Source: Anthoceros angustus
Taxonomy: Eukaryota; Streptophyta; Anthocerotopsida; Anthocerotales; Anthocerotaceae
Length of the DNA stretch: 64,000 nt
Assembly: GCA_010909165.1 (NCBI GenBank)
Contig: MU008164.1
Coordinates: 1,736,001-1,800,000 of the forward strand
Direction: 5' to 3'
Shown: in pieces, positions 54,420 through 64,000 of the stretch
Numbering within the stretch: the first letter of the stretch is position 1
Layout of the letters: each line of letters opens with the position of its first letter
Notes under the pieces: generated by a model
What the model saw: only the letters and a program-made list of their open reading frames with translations
What the model was told of the DNA's origin: nothing
Databases searched by the model: none
Translations under genes and position numbers: made by a program

Positions 54420-56340
54420 TGGTATCCGAGAATGAGAGAAACAGCGATGAAATGGTCGACATCCAAGAAGGTAATGATCATTTTACGCCTCGCTAAATCC
54501 ATTTTAGGTTGATAAATCCATGGCTAAAATGATTTTCTCGAGCGATCACAATAGTAGAGCCAACAAACCTAATATGGCGATCGAACAATCATGTTCCCAC
54601 CCATGGGGATCCAGGATATGATGACAGTGAAGTTGAAATCCCTCTCATTGAGATACGAAAATAGTTGAGAAAGGTAGTACATTGCAATTTCAATTGACTT
54701 TCCTGTCAACATTTCTAATTGGATATATTTGATAGATACTCGAGCACACTATGTTCACATCAATGGACAAAAGGACTTGCGCTCCTTTGCGGATGCTGCT
54801 CAATTGGAAAAAATTAAAAAGGTAAATACTTGATTCAACTTCTCTAGAACTATAGAACAAAATATAGGTATCAAACTTACAATGGTTGTATATGGTTACA
54901 GGATATTAAGAAGAATCTCCGACAATGCTCAATTAGAGTTGGAAACAATGACTGGTCCGTTTCAATGGACATCGGATCTCAATTTTGGAGGTAAACAACA
55001 AACATTTAATATATGTATTTGTTTACATTAAAGTACTAATATATTTGTTTACTGAGTCTTCTTGAACAAGTAGCTGCTAAGGAAATTAAGGAAAATAGAA
55101 GAAATGGATGATAAAATCAACAACACGGCCATCTCACATCGTAATTGCTATTGTATATTTGTAAATAATTAAATATATTTGTAACTAGTATTTACTAATT
55201 AATTCTGTTTTTCAAAAGGACAAAAGAGGAAAAAGGGTGAGTCAAGATAATGCACGTATGGACCATCGAAGGAATTTGTCGACTTTGGAAAATGGATGGA
55301 TAACTTTCGGTATCCACAAGTCTTCCAAGATTTTAAAAATAGATATGTTCCCATTTGGGAACATAGCCTCAAAGATCCAAGACCAATCAATGAAGATGGG
55401 TCGTGACAACCCTAGAGCGACATGGAGATCCGAGAAAAGTAAGTGTTATCGGTTTGTATTGTTTTTAATAGTTTATTTGAATCGGTTGATAGTAGTAATG
55501 AAATATTTTGTTTTGGTAATGTAGAAAATATCACATTGAAAATAAGGAGCTAAAACCAGACTTGTTGACTCTCATGGAAGATCCGAAACTACAAAAACAT
55601 TCAAAAGGTTAGTTAATAATTTACGTATGTAAACAAGGAAAATATTAATATTGGTATTTACCAAATATGCAAATTCTAAGGTTGATATTTCTTTGAGCGT
55701 CCAATCACATTTCCGTAGTGTGGGAAATCTTCCATTGCCTCACATTAGTGAGAAAGGTATTTAGCAAGATCTTCTTCGACTTGAAATGGAGGTAAAATAT
55801 TAACTCCTCTTTTTGTTTGTAGTTATCGAAGAATCAAAAGGAGTTGTTTGCACTATTTGAGGTTAGTATATCATATTTACAGTGGTGAAATTATATAGCT
55901 ACGATGTTTGACATTTACCATTGCCTGCAGAAATATTCCCGTTTGGACGAAATTTTCGAAATGATTAACTTTCTATCTGGACCGTATAATGAACAAAGAA
56001 AGAAGTATTACTGAAGGCAGGCGGATCCGAAATCGCGGTGTACACCCCTTCAACGCTGCGGAAGAAAGTTAGAAGAGAAATGCCAAAACCACGAAAGACA
56101 AAGCGTGCAGTAGTGAAAGTGAAAACTACGAAGTGTGAAGGTAAAACTACGAAGTGCGAAGGTGAAAACTCGAAGAGAGAGAAAAAGACTTCTAGCTTGG
56201 GTGCACAAGGCAACAATTCTAAAGATGCGCATACGGACCTCGGCTCGCCTCGATGCAGTCAGTGTGCGTCTCGGCCCCGCCTCGCTCCCTTCGCCGAGGC
56301 GACGCTCGTCGGGCGCCTGCGGCCTAGAACGGTCTCGGCC
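54420..56340 (+). CDS. Spliced gene of unknown function, basic C-terminus
   Basis: Consecutive GT-AG exons can be drawn: to 54,673; 54,736-54,821; 54,902-54,990; 55,219-55,438; 55,525-55,607; 55,681-55,756; 55,823-55,861; 55,931-56,340. Introns are about 60-230 bases. Readable protein pieces: DDSEVEIPLIEIRK, YVHINGQKDLRSFADAAQLE, CSIRVGNNDWSVSMDIGSQF, FGKWMDNFRYPQVFQDFKNR followed by YVPIWEHSLKDPRPINEDGS, ENKELKPDLLTLMEDPKLQK, ELFALFEKYSRLDEIFEMIN. The tail is Lys/Arg-rich with KTTKCEGKTTKCEG. I recognise no domain. A basic tail suggests nucleic-acid binding, which is inference. Exon phases were not all checked, and some joins are uncertain. It lies at the right end of the 9.9-kb insertion, divergent from the recombinase. 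Confidence 0.45.
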
Positions 56341-56389
56341 TAGCGGCCTCGACTGCGTTCTCGGCCGTGGACGCCCGGCGTCGTTCTAA

Positions 56390-57780
56390 TCGTACAAGAT
56401 GGCGCAGTATTTCCTCGACCATCCCATTGGATATGATTCCCGCCGGAACACCCAATGCCGACACTTTTCAATTTCGCCTTTCCGCGTCTTCTTAGGCTTG
56501 GGTTCCACGGTACTCAAAGCGAGGTCATTTCACGGCAAGCGATGGCAACATCCCAAACAAAGCGGGGAAAGGTCATTTTACTTCGATCGCAATATCTTCT
56601 ACTGGCGAATACAGGGTCGTCGGTGGCGGCGGCGGGGTAGCACCCGCCTTCTTTCTTTGGCTTGTTGACAACGGATCGTCATGCATCTCCACTTGGGACC
56701 AAAGCGTGGTGTCCTTCTTTGTTACTTTCCGTGGCTTGTCCTCCTCATATTGGCTTGGAGGTATTGGCATCGGTAGCGGAGGTCAGGGAGCGTGTGCGTG
56801 GGCTGAAAACACCATGCACATTCGAGCTCAATTGGTTCCTCCTCCACAACAACACCGAGTTGGATTTCCCAAGCATCGGCACAGGAAGCCCGACACGAGC
56901 TGGGCTCCGTCCCGTCCGCCTCTTCCACTTGATGAAGCCACGATTCTTTGGGCAGCGCCACTCGGCGTGACGGTTTCGCCCAGACGCAAGGAGCTTTGGC
57001 GATTACGATGGTATGCTCAATTGCTCCACACTTCTTACAGGCTCCGGGATCGTGGCATGGCGAGTTCATATATCTTCTCCAACTCTAAGCGGGTGATATG
57101 AGCCTACATGTTGTTGATCTTCCTCAAAAGGCTTAGACTTGCGTTTTCCTTGATGTGCGCGATTGCATCTCGCTTCTCCTTGCAACTTCTCCGGGATGGG
57201 TGACAAGCTTGGCCGTTTTTAAGTTACGTATGAGGAGTATTTGCCTGCATCAAAATCAGAATCGGACTTGTTAGATGCTGGGGTGATGATGCGAAACCAT
57301 CTTCTTGGGTGGCCGGCGCGCAGACGTGGTTTTGTTCTATCCCGTTCCATGGCCATCTCAATGGCCAGGGAAAGTGTCACAACCTCAGTTTCCATTTTCC
57401 GACTATAGAATTCGTCTCTTAACCCTCAGACGAACCGCCGCTTGACCTTGCTGAGCTTTTCAGGAGTCACATAGGCCAGCTTCTTGACCAGGATACGGGA
57501 TCGCTCAGCATAATCTTCAATCAACTCATGATCTCCTTGGTATAATCAGTCAAGGGCTTTGCTATATATGGAAGGTTGGACTTGAACTTGGTAAGGAAGG
57601 CCGCAGAGGCCGGACCAATCTAATCTATAGGCATCCTCAGGTTTCAAAAACAGCCTCACCTCACCATGAAGCGGGGAAAAGTTTTGTATACTTCTTCTCA
57701 TTTCCCATCATGTGAGTCTTGAGAATCCTGAATAATAAAGTGTTTAGGTTTCCCAAAATCACGCATCATTAATGATAGGA
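56390..57780 (-). mobile_element. Gag-protease element, copy 2 continued (gag part)
   Basis: Continues the sequence interrupted at 46,457. The minus strand shows the zinc knuckle CKKCGAIEHT (57,045) with its first two Cys intact, in contrast to the first copy, and gag scraps up to 57,700. It collinearly matches 6,668-8,190 but with dozens of 1-10-base deletions, so the gag frame seen at 7.8-8.15 kb is destroyed here. Confidence 0.75.
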
Positions 57781-58950
57781 TGATAGATAGGGACTAAAAT
57801 TTAGAAGAGCTAGGACACACCACTCGGTCAAGCGTGAGGAGATGAGGATACACTGGTGACTCGTCAAGAACCGTCGGCGCAAGTCAAGAAAGCAATCATG
57901 AGAGGATGGCCATTTGATTGCTTCCCTTACATAAGAGAAATTCATGGACCTACACAAGGAGGCAGGCAATTAAGGGCAGCCACATGTATTGGAATCATCA
58001 AAATACCAGGTCTACTCAAACCTGTGCAGGTCCCGCCGGGGGTGCCATTGTTAAGGTGTATCTGACTTTAAGCATGAACTATGTATCCGGACCTACAGAC
58101 ACATGCATGGGAAGGTAAGGTTACTAGACCGTATTCTTGCTCGTGACAAGATTGTGCCAAATACTGGCAGGGTCACCCTTGACTATCGATATGGCGAGTT
58201 GAACTGAGCGATGGGCGTGCAATGAACCCGATCAAGCGGGCATCGCATACATCAAAGGTGATAGGATGAGGTCCAAGAGGATCTATCTATTGTAATTCAC
58301 AGCACCACAGTCCACTCATGATTACACACAAATGGTTAGATGCCTCCTCGGTCCTTCGTGTCCTTCATACACTTTTCGCACAAGCAATCAAGGTCACGGT
58401 CGAGAATTCAAGAGGCGTGGCTCCAACCTCGATGAGGAGAGATCCTCTCAAGCATGGGCACGGGATACAGAGCTCTCGGCTGTTCTCGTTACTTGCCCGG
58501 CGGGAAAATGGAATACAATTTTTAGGATGTCCAAGGCATGTTTTCTACGCTTTAACTTCAAGGAGTCTTGTAAGTTATGGCCACTCACGTTTTCCCATAG
58601 CTAGTCCTATAGCTCCTGGATGCTCTCATGTCCACGGTACTCATGCTGGCTCTTTCTTGACAAAAGCACAATCTAATCTTCCTCCTAACAATATCTATGT
58701 ATTTGTTTGGGTGTCGCTATGAAGTGTCGCATAGACGGCCTGGTTCGACTTCTGTAAGAGTTCCTAAGCGGGAAAGCGACTTTAAATCTTGCTCTTGCCC
58801 TAAAAACATTGAGGGGCGTATCTATGTATTTGTTTGGGTGTCGCTATGAAGTGTCGCATTGGTGACCTAGTTCGACTTCACAGCAGGAGTTTGTAAGCCG
58901 GAGACGACTTTATAAATCTTGCTCCAGGCGGCAACTTCATACCGTGGAGA
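57780..58950. repeat. Duplicate of 8,190-9,418
   Basis: Matches the flank upstream of F-box copy C, including the possible primer-binding site and the doubled 125-bp unit. No gene is seen. Differences from the first copy are again mainly short deletions. Confidence 0.75.
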
Positions 58951-58957
58951 GTCTCTC

Positions 58958-60817
58958 ATGGCGTCAGTCTCGGGGAAGATGAGATTGTCGACAAATGTAT
59001 CCGCGTGAAGGATGTGTGCAGGAATGTAAGGAATACGATCAGGGATGGGACAATTCACGGAAGGTGCGAGGTCATCGAGCCACAAGGTGCTCTTTGTGCC
59101 GCACATGGATTGGAAAACCCCATTTGCTGCGAGTGTTGGATGGTCGGTTGGCGGAACCGTTGGATCCACACACCTTGGCGATGAAGCCTTTTGTGGAGCA
59201 ATCTCCCAGGAGTATGCATATAATTCGGCGCCATTCGGCATTCGCTCTCCATCGTTTCCAAGACCGCGGTCCTGTTGATCTTTGGTTCAAGCGTATGTGA
59301 CTCTGTGGAGCCTCGACTGCATTTCGGTGTAGAATGCGGTAGACAGCGGTAGCTTCTTTCGAGACGCGAGCTCAAACGCCCTCGAAATCGGGGGAGGAGG
59401 TTCTCCAAGTTGGCTTGTCCTTTCTTCCTCTCAAATTCCAGTCTTTTCGAGCCCGGAGTTCGTTGTGAAGGATGGATTGGTGCATCTTCAAGGTTGACCC
59501 GAAGCCAGCTGCAAGACCCAAGGTTGAAACTCGCGGATCCATGGATGAAAGCGATGAGGAAAAGGAGGAGTGATGGAGCAGGGGATCTTGAGGAGGAGGA
59601 TGAGAGCGATGAGGAGGAGGAGATGGATGGGGATGGGGGCAGGGATGGGGAGGAGGATGATGGGGAAGAGGAAGGCGAAGAGCACGAGGATGATCGGAAG
59701 ACAAAGACGAAGAGGACGAGGATGATGAGGAAGGCGAGGCGACGAAGGCGTGGGCGAGGATGACGAGGATGAGGAGGAGGAGGAGGAGGATGAGGAGAGG
59801 TATTCGACGGCAGAGGATGAGGATATGCATAAGTGCTATCGAGATTATGATGGCGATTGCAAGGCGAAGGTATGAGTTTGCGTTGCCAATCCTATTACGA
59901 GAACATTCAAAGTGCGCCGGGCCGGGCATGGAAGGCGACTTTCGGCTACCGAGAATCACGGAGACTCCGGCTTGAGGTGGAAGAAAGCGGACATTTCACC
60001 CTCATTGTTTTGTGTATGCGGACAGATAAACCAGTAAGCATCTGGTCAAGGATAAGGATAATAGGTGGGGCCACGCTTTGACTCAACCACTCTGGTTTCT
60101 GTGAAAATGCGCTCAAGCGACTTCCCTCGTATTTTTGTGTAATCGGCGAAAATAAAGTGGGGCGCCAGTGGGGCAACTCGATGAACATGCTTGTCTCAAA
60201 AGTGGCCGGGTTATTTGGGATGGCAACCGGGTAACATAAGTATTGACGATGATGGGGATATGGAGCCAAGAGATATCCGAAATCCTTTTGGGGGAGAATT
60301 TTTTGCCGAACAAGGCGACCACGGGGACAGTGGATTTTGGGATTTGGCGGTGGAAAGGAGCCCATACATGTGGCGGAAGGTATCGTTCGCCCATTTGTAA
60401 GAGCTCTTGGGACCCAGTCTGGAGGCGGGCGGTCGGAGGAGCACCTTGTGGAGCAAGCTTGTTGGGTGATACAATGTTCTTCATTATTCTGGCATTGTCT
60501 CCGATGAAGGCGGCTTGTACACGCCTTGGTGGGATACAACATTCCCCACCGAAATGGAGTCTCATTTCCACGAGGCAAAGGCGAGTGCCTCGTGCAGCAA
60601 CTGTGTCTCTTTCGACCGAATGATATGGGTGTTTGTGATTTCCGTTGTTTCAACTCTCTCAAGTGTGTGCTTTCAAGCAGTCAAGTACACACAGTGTTGG
60701 AAGCTCGTCCAAGTTAAATGCGAAATTGAATGGGTGAACCTCGGACCCGGAGAAGTAGCTAAAGGTGTCGGAGCAATCAATTCCGGCAAAAAGGTGCAAG
60801 TAGTTTTGGTTGACAAC
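58958..60817 (+). pseudogene. F-box/kelch-like gene, copy G, interrupted
   Basis: ATG at 58,958 corresponds to the start of copy C at 9,419. N-terminal CxxC text, GRLAEPLDPHTLAMKPF, the acidic linker (59,560-59,810) and the kelch-like half are all recognisable but broken every 20-60 bases by small indels, for example ESRRLRLEVEESGHFTLIVL at 59,960. The copy ends abruptly at GTTGACAAC (60,817), where the recombinase element begins. The intact continuation is at 11,440 in copy C. Confidence 0.7.
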
Positions 60818-63800
60818 GTAAAAGTCGGCGGCCTCTCTGGGGCCTCGGCCGACTAGTTTTTTTTGGTAGTGGTAAATTTTAGAGAGAAGAATTGACCTTT
60901 TGGTTATTATTTTACCCGGTAAAATTCATTACAAGATAGTAGAAAATCATCTACCATCAAGGTACAAAACAATGAACCATACAAGTGGGTAAAATCATCT
61001 ACCATCAAGGTAGAAAATAGAGCACTAGAGTAAAAACATGACGACCAAGTGAATACCATGGGTCTAGAAGCTCATTCTAGAAATCCCACCAAAATCGCTA
61101 ATCGACAAAAACATTTTCATTAAATAATATTCATGCGGATCCGGGATATACAAAACCAACAAAGAAACCTTTTCTTTGCGAGTTTCTGTATATCCGAATG
61201 GCATGAAATACAAATTCAACTAATGAAGAGTAAATACCGAATAGATTGAACTACGCTAGATTGAACTCTACTTCAACAACAATGGAACCTACAAACAAAA
61301 GCAAGCACACAAACCGTGATTAGGTGATACTAGAAAACCGAAATAATCATAGCAAATACTTAGGAAATGATACTCACCTTATTTAGGAAATTGACTGTAC
61401 AATTATACTGATTGAAAACGTAATTTTCCGACCACTTGGCTTGATTGGCAGTTGTACAGCATCATTCTTGGCAACCAATTGATGAATGAGGACTTGGGAA
61501 ATTGTCCGCTTCACGCAAGGTGACAACCTAATAAAATACAACCATTGATTTTCAATGTACGATTAATAAAGAGCATAAGAAAACTTACCAATCTCGACGG
61601 ATTTTCGCGATAGCGATGCAAAATATCTCGACACATTCTTACGCTCTGTTCTCTTTTCCACTGCGGTCTTGAACCTCTTGCTCCATCTGCTTGATTTCTC
61701 TTGATGCTTAATGTGCTCTTGTCTCCTCTCCACATTTCTCCGCTCTGGATCTCAAGGGCTTTCTCTCTTTGCTTAGAGACTCGTAATTCAAGCGCTTTAC
61801 GCCTCTCTCTCTAAGAGCCTCCAAATCCTTTTGCTGAAACTCCAATTCTTTTATCATACTCCAATTCCGTACTCATCTCGGCGCTCAAAGCCACTTCCAT
61901 TTCCATTTGCGATCCAGTGCAACAATATCGAGGTGCTACCACACATTTACATCTGGTTAACCGGATGATGATCACACTCACTATGCACAATGCCCTCCAA
62001 CAGAGGGACCATCCACTTCCCTCGGTATCAATGTTGAAATGAGGGATGAAGGTCTTCCACTAGTCGCAGGATTCACAACCGCCAAGATAAACATAATCGA
62101 AACTCCAAAAGAAGTGAAAACAAACAAAGCGGACAAGAATCAACCTTGTCAACATATGGAATTTCACTAGAACACCCAGTTGTTGGTCTTGTTATCCATC
62201 CGAATGCCTTGGCCACGCTTTCGGAGGTATGTTTGCAACCAAAACATACGATCTCCCACCCGTAACAAGAGACCGGTATGATTAAAACAGATCCAACATG
62301 GCGCAGCAAGGAACTACCAACAGAACTTGGGACACGGTGGAACAAATGGTGCGGAAAACTCGATTCGGTCTTGACATTGTTCAAAGGTGCCTTTCATGAT
62401 GAACAACGGGAGTTACGAGACCTAACACACAAAAACAAGTCAAGACACATTAGTCAAAAAAAAGTCCCTACAAACTTGCAACAAATCTCAAACACTTACA
62501 TTGTTAACTGTTGCACTCGCAAGTGCGATCTTGGTGACTAGAAAATACAATTTCGAGTCACATTGAGGGCAGTTGACGGAAGAACACCCTTAAATCATCC
62601 GATTGATTCTTCGTTCAAAAGCTCGATAGGATCGCCGTTCACCGAACAAGGACTCTTCTGCGGTACTGTTTTGCTTGACGCCGGTCATCTCGCAAACCAT
62701 ATAAAACATCGTGAAGGAACATACAAAGGACTCAAATGTCACAAGCTTTCAAAACATATTACCTTGAGAATCCAGCATCTTTTATGGCGGTCCACTTCTC
62801 CCGGCCGAAGGCACGAGCCATCGTCAAACGTGTAATCATTGTTACACGGCAGCTCTTATTGGTGTAATAGCCAACAAGCCCGGTTGCTTGACCATGGTCT
62901 TCATGAACCTTGACAACATTCCTTTTGAAACACGGAGTTTTGCATACCAAGCCTAGCCAAAAACAAGCAGTTAGTAAATACAAACCACAAAACTTAAGCC
63001 CAATAACAACAAAACTTAAGCCCAATAACAACAAAACTTACATTTGATCTTGGGTTATCAATTGTTGAATTGAACAAAACCACGAATTGACATGATTTTT
63101 GTCGATGAGACCACTTGGGAGAGTGTTCAATGACTCTAAAAGTTTCGATAACATCCCGCGTAAATCTTGACCTTTTGGAAATGCTCACTGGTAATTCTTC
63201 ATGTCCACTTTATAATTTTTAGCCGTTCTTGATACGCAAATAAAAGCGAGCTTAATACGATTACATCAAAACAAACAAAACATACCGACGTCAAAGATAC
63301 AATGAACAAAACAACCAAAACATCTTGAACAAAAGGTCCTCCGAATCTGCGAGAAGTCCCGAGCGGGTTATGTAACTCTTCACCACCTCGAACTCCAAAC
63401 TGGTCATGCAAAATATGCACACCGCAAACAATAGAGACCTCCGTGTTTAAAACCATAAATGAACAATCAAAGTGCACCCCTAAACCAACAATATTACCTT
63501 TTTGAGCCCCCGCCCAAATGAGCATTGATGATCTCGTGTGAAAGAATCAGTCGCTCATCGCCAAATCAACTTCACCTCTTTTCGACATGACACAATTCCA
63601 AGATCCTTGCGATTTTCATGGACGCAACCACAGGACCCATGGAAAATTCCATGGAACATGTTGATCAGGAACATCGAGAACCAAGCCGGCTTTGGTTCAA
63701 GATGCACTTCCTTGTTAAAATTCGGTTAAAACCACGAAGAAAGACATCAACGCAAGAGAGAAAAATCAGTCATGTGAATGAAAGTCGAACTATCAAAATC

Positions 63801-64000
63801 AACAAGTCAAAAACATCACTACGTTTACGGAGAAAATCTCCTGTTGTCCTTGATTCGAACTTGATGGAAAAAGGGTATCGAATAAGATTTAGATCCTTGT
63901 AAGGAATATCCTCACAGAGTATCCCATCCCCGACCCCACTCACTTTCATAAAGGCCACAGACGACTTGACACGATTATTACTTTGGACCTATCCTCCCCA
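60818..64000 (-). mobile_element. Crypton-like element, copy 3 (runs off the window)
   Basis: The outer end GTAAAAGTCGGCGGCCTC follows directly on F-box sequence. The same T-rich stretch as in copies 1 and 2 comes next (TTTTTTTTGGTAGTGG...), then the recombinase gene in reverse. The 5' end of the element lies beyond 64,000. With copies 1 and 2 this gives three independent junctions for the same end of the element. Confidence 0.7.
61090..63990 (-). CDS. DUF3504/Crypton-type tyrosine recombinase gene, copy 3 (partial)
   Basis: Same order as copy 2, read downward: EDIPYKDLNLIRYPFSIKF (63,905), the RILTRK block (63,720), VHILHDQFGVRGGEELHN (63,425-63,370), STIDNPRSNV (63,060), then GLVGYYTNKSCRVTMITRLT (62,885-62,825). 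Here the KxxR box is intact, with Lys again at the His position. A coiled coil (61,830-61,640) follows. The N-terminal exons lie outside the window. Several frameshifts are present. The enzyme family cuts and rejoins DNA through a Tyr nucleophile; that residue could not be assigned with confidence in any copy. Confidence 0.65.

Larger units (their letters stand above)
46458..56389 (-). mobile_element. Crypton-like element, copy 2 (about 9.9 kb, two divergent genes)
   Basis: Limits come from comparison with the empty site at 6,654-6,668: left end TTAAAGTCGCC, right end GGCGTCGTTCTAA. Read inward, the ends are TTAAAGTCGCC and TTAGAACGACGCC, a possible short imperfect inverted repeat. Inside are the tyrosine-recombinase gene (minus strand, 46.7-50.2 kb), an AT-rich then repeat-rich centre with a promoter near 52.5 kb, and a spliced plus-strand gene at 54.4-56.3 kb. 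I cannot see a clear target-site duplication. It is possible that two separate insertions lie side by side. Confidence 0.6.

Noticed and set aside
53981-54502. 173-codon minus-strand frame with many Cys and His
   Set aside because: No motif spacing fits a known zinc domain, and the opposite strand begins the spliced gene. It is mentioned only as part of the unassigned interval.

Overview
The window looks like nuclear DNA of a land plant with a compact-intron, repeat-rich genome. A lycophyte such as Selaginella is my best guess. The inference rests on many DYW/PLS-type PPR gene relics, short GT-AG introns, several F-box gene copies, plant-type alcohol dehydrogenase and germin-like fragments, and Ty3/gypsy elements. 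No rRNA, tRNA, CRISPR or bacterial operon structure was seen. Almost every gene-like region is a relic: a duplicated, truncated or frameshifted copy. Some of the frameshifts may be consensus-sequence errors rather than biology (see findings).

Layout. 1-3.8 kb: two inverted F-box fragments, then PPR relics on both strands. 4.0-4.4 kb: three adjacent tandem-repeat families. 5.2-8.5 kb: a minus-strand gag/zinc-knuckle/protease retroelement without polymerase. 9.4-11.4 kb: an F-box/kelch-like gene. 11.9-15.2 kb: a germin-like fragment and a broken PPR-DYW gene. 15.3-17.1 kb: scrambled F-box fragments. 17.1-19.3 kb: a second copy of the 1-3.3 kb PPR segment. 19.3-23.6 kb: copy 1 of a spliced DUF3504/Crypton-type tyrosine-recombinase gene, joined directly to a chromodomain gypsy pol (23.6-26.0 kb). 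26.0-29.5 kb: PPR relic and the best-preserved F-box gene. 29.8-31.2 kb: a multi-exon alcohol dehydrogenase lacking its N-terminal part. 31.3-32.8 kb: F-box and possible WD40 relics.

From 32.9 to 60.8 kb the window holds a second, heavily interrupted copy of the 5.2-11.4 kb segment. Aligning the two copies gives the insertion history. A gypsy element with a very long LTR (34,232-46,394) sits inside the gag-protease copy. Only about 60 bases further on, a 9.9-kb insertion (46,458-56,389) splits the same copy. It carries the tyrosine-recombinase gene on the minus strand and a second, divergently transcribed spliced gene of unknown function on the plus strand. The interrupted F-box copy (58,958-60,817) is in turn broken by copy 3 of the recombinase element, which runs off the end of the window.

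The most interesting content is this recombinase element. It has three copies, GC-rich ends beginning near TAAAGTCG, a DUF3504-like catalytic domain in which the first residue of the HxxR box is Lys in all copies, and in copy 2 a companion gene. I infer that it is a plant Crypton-like or otherwise unclassified tyrosine-recombinase transposon. Database searches would be needed to decide whether it has been described.
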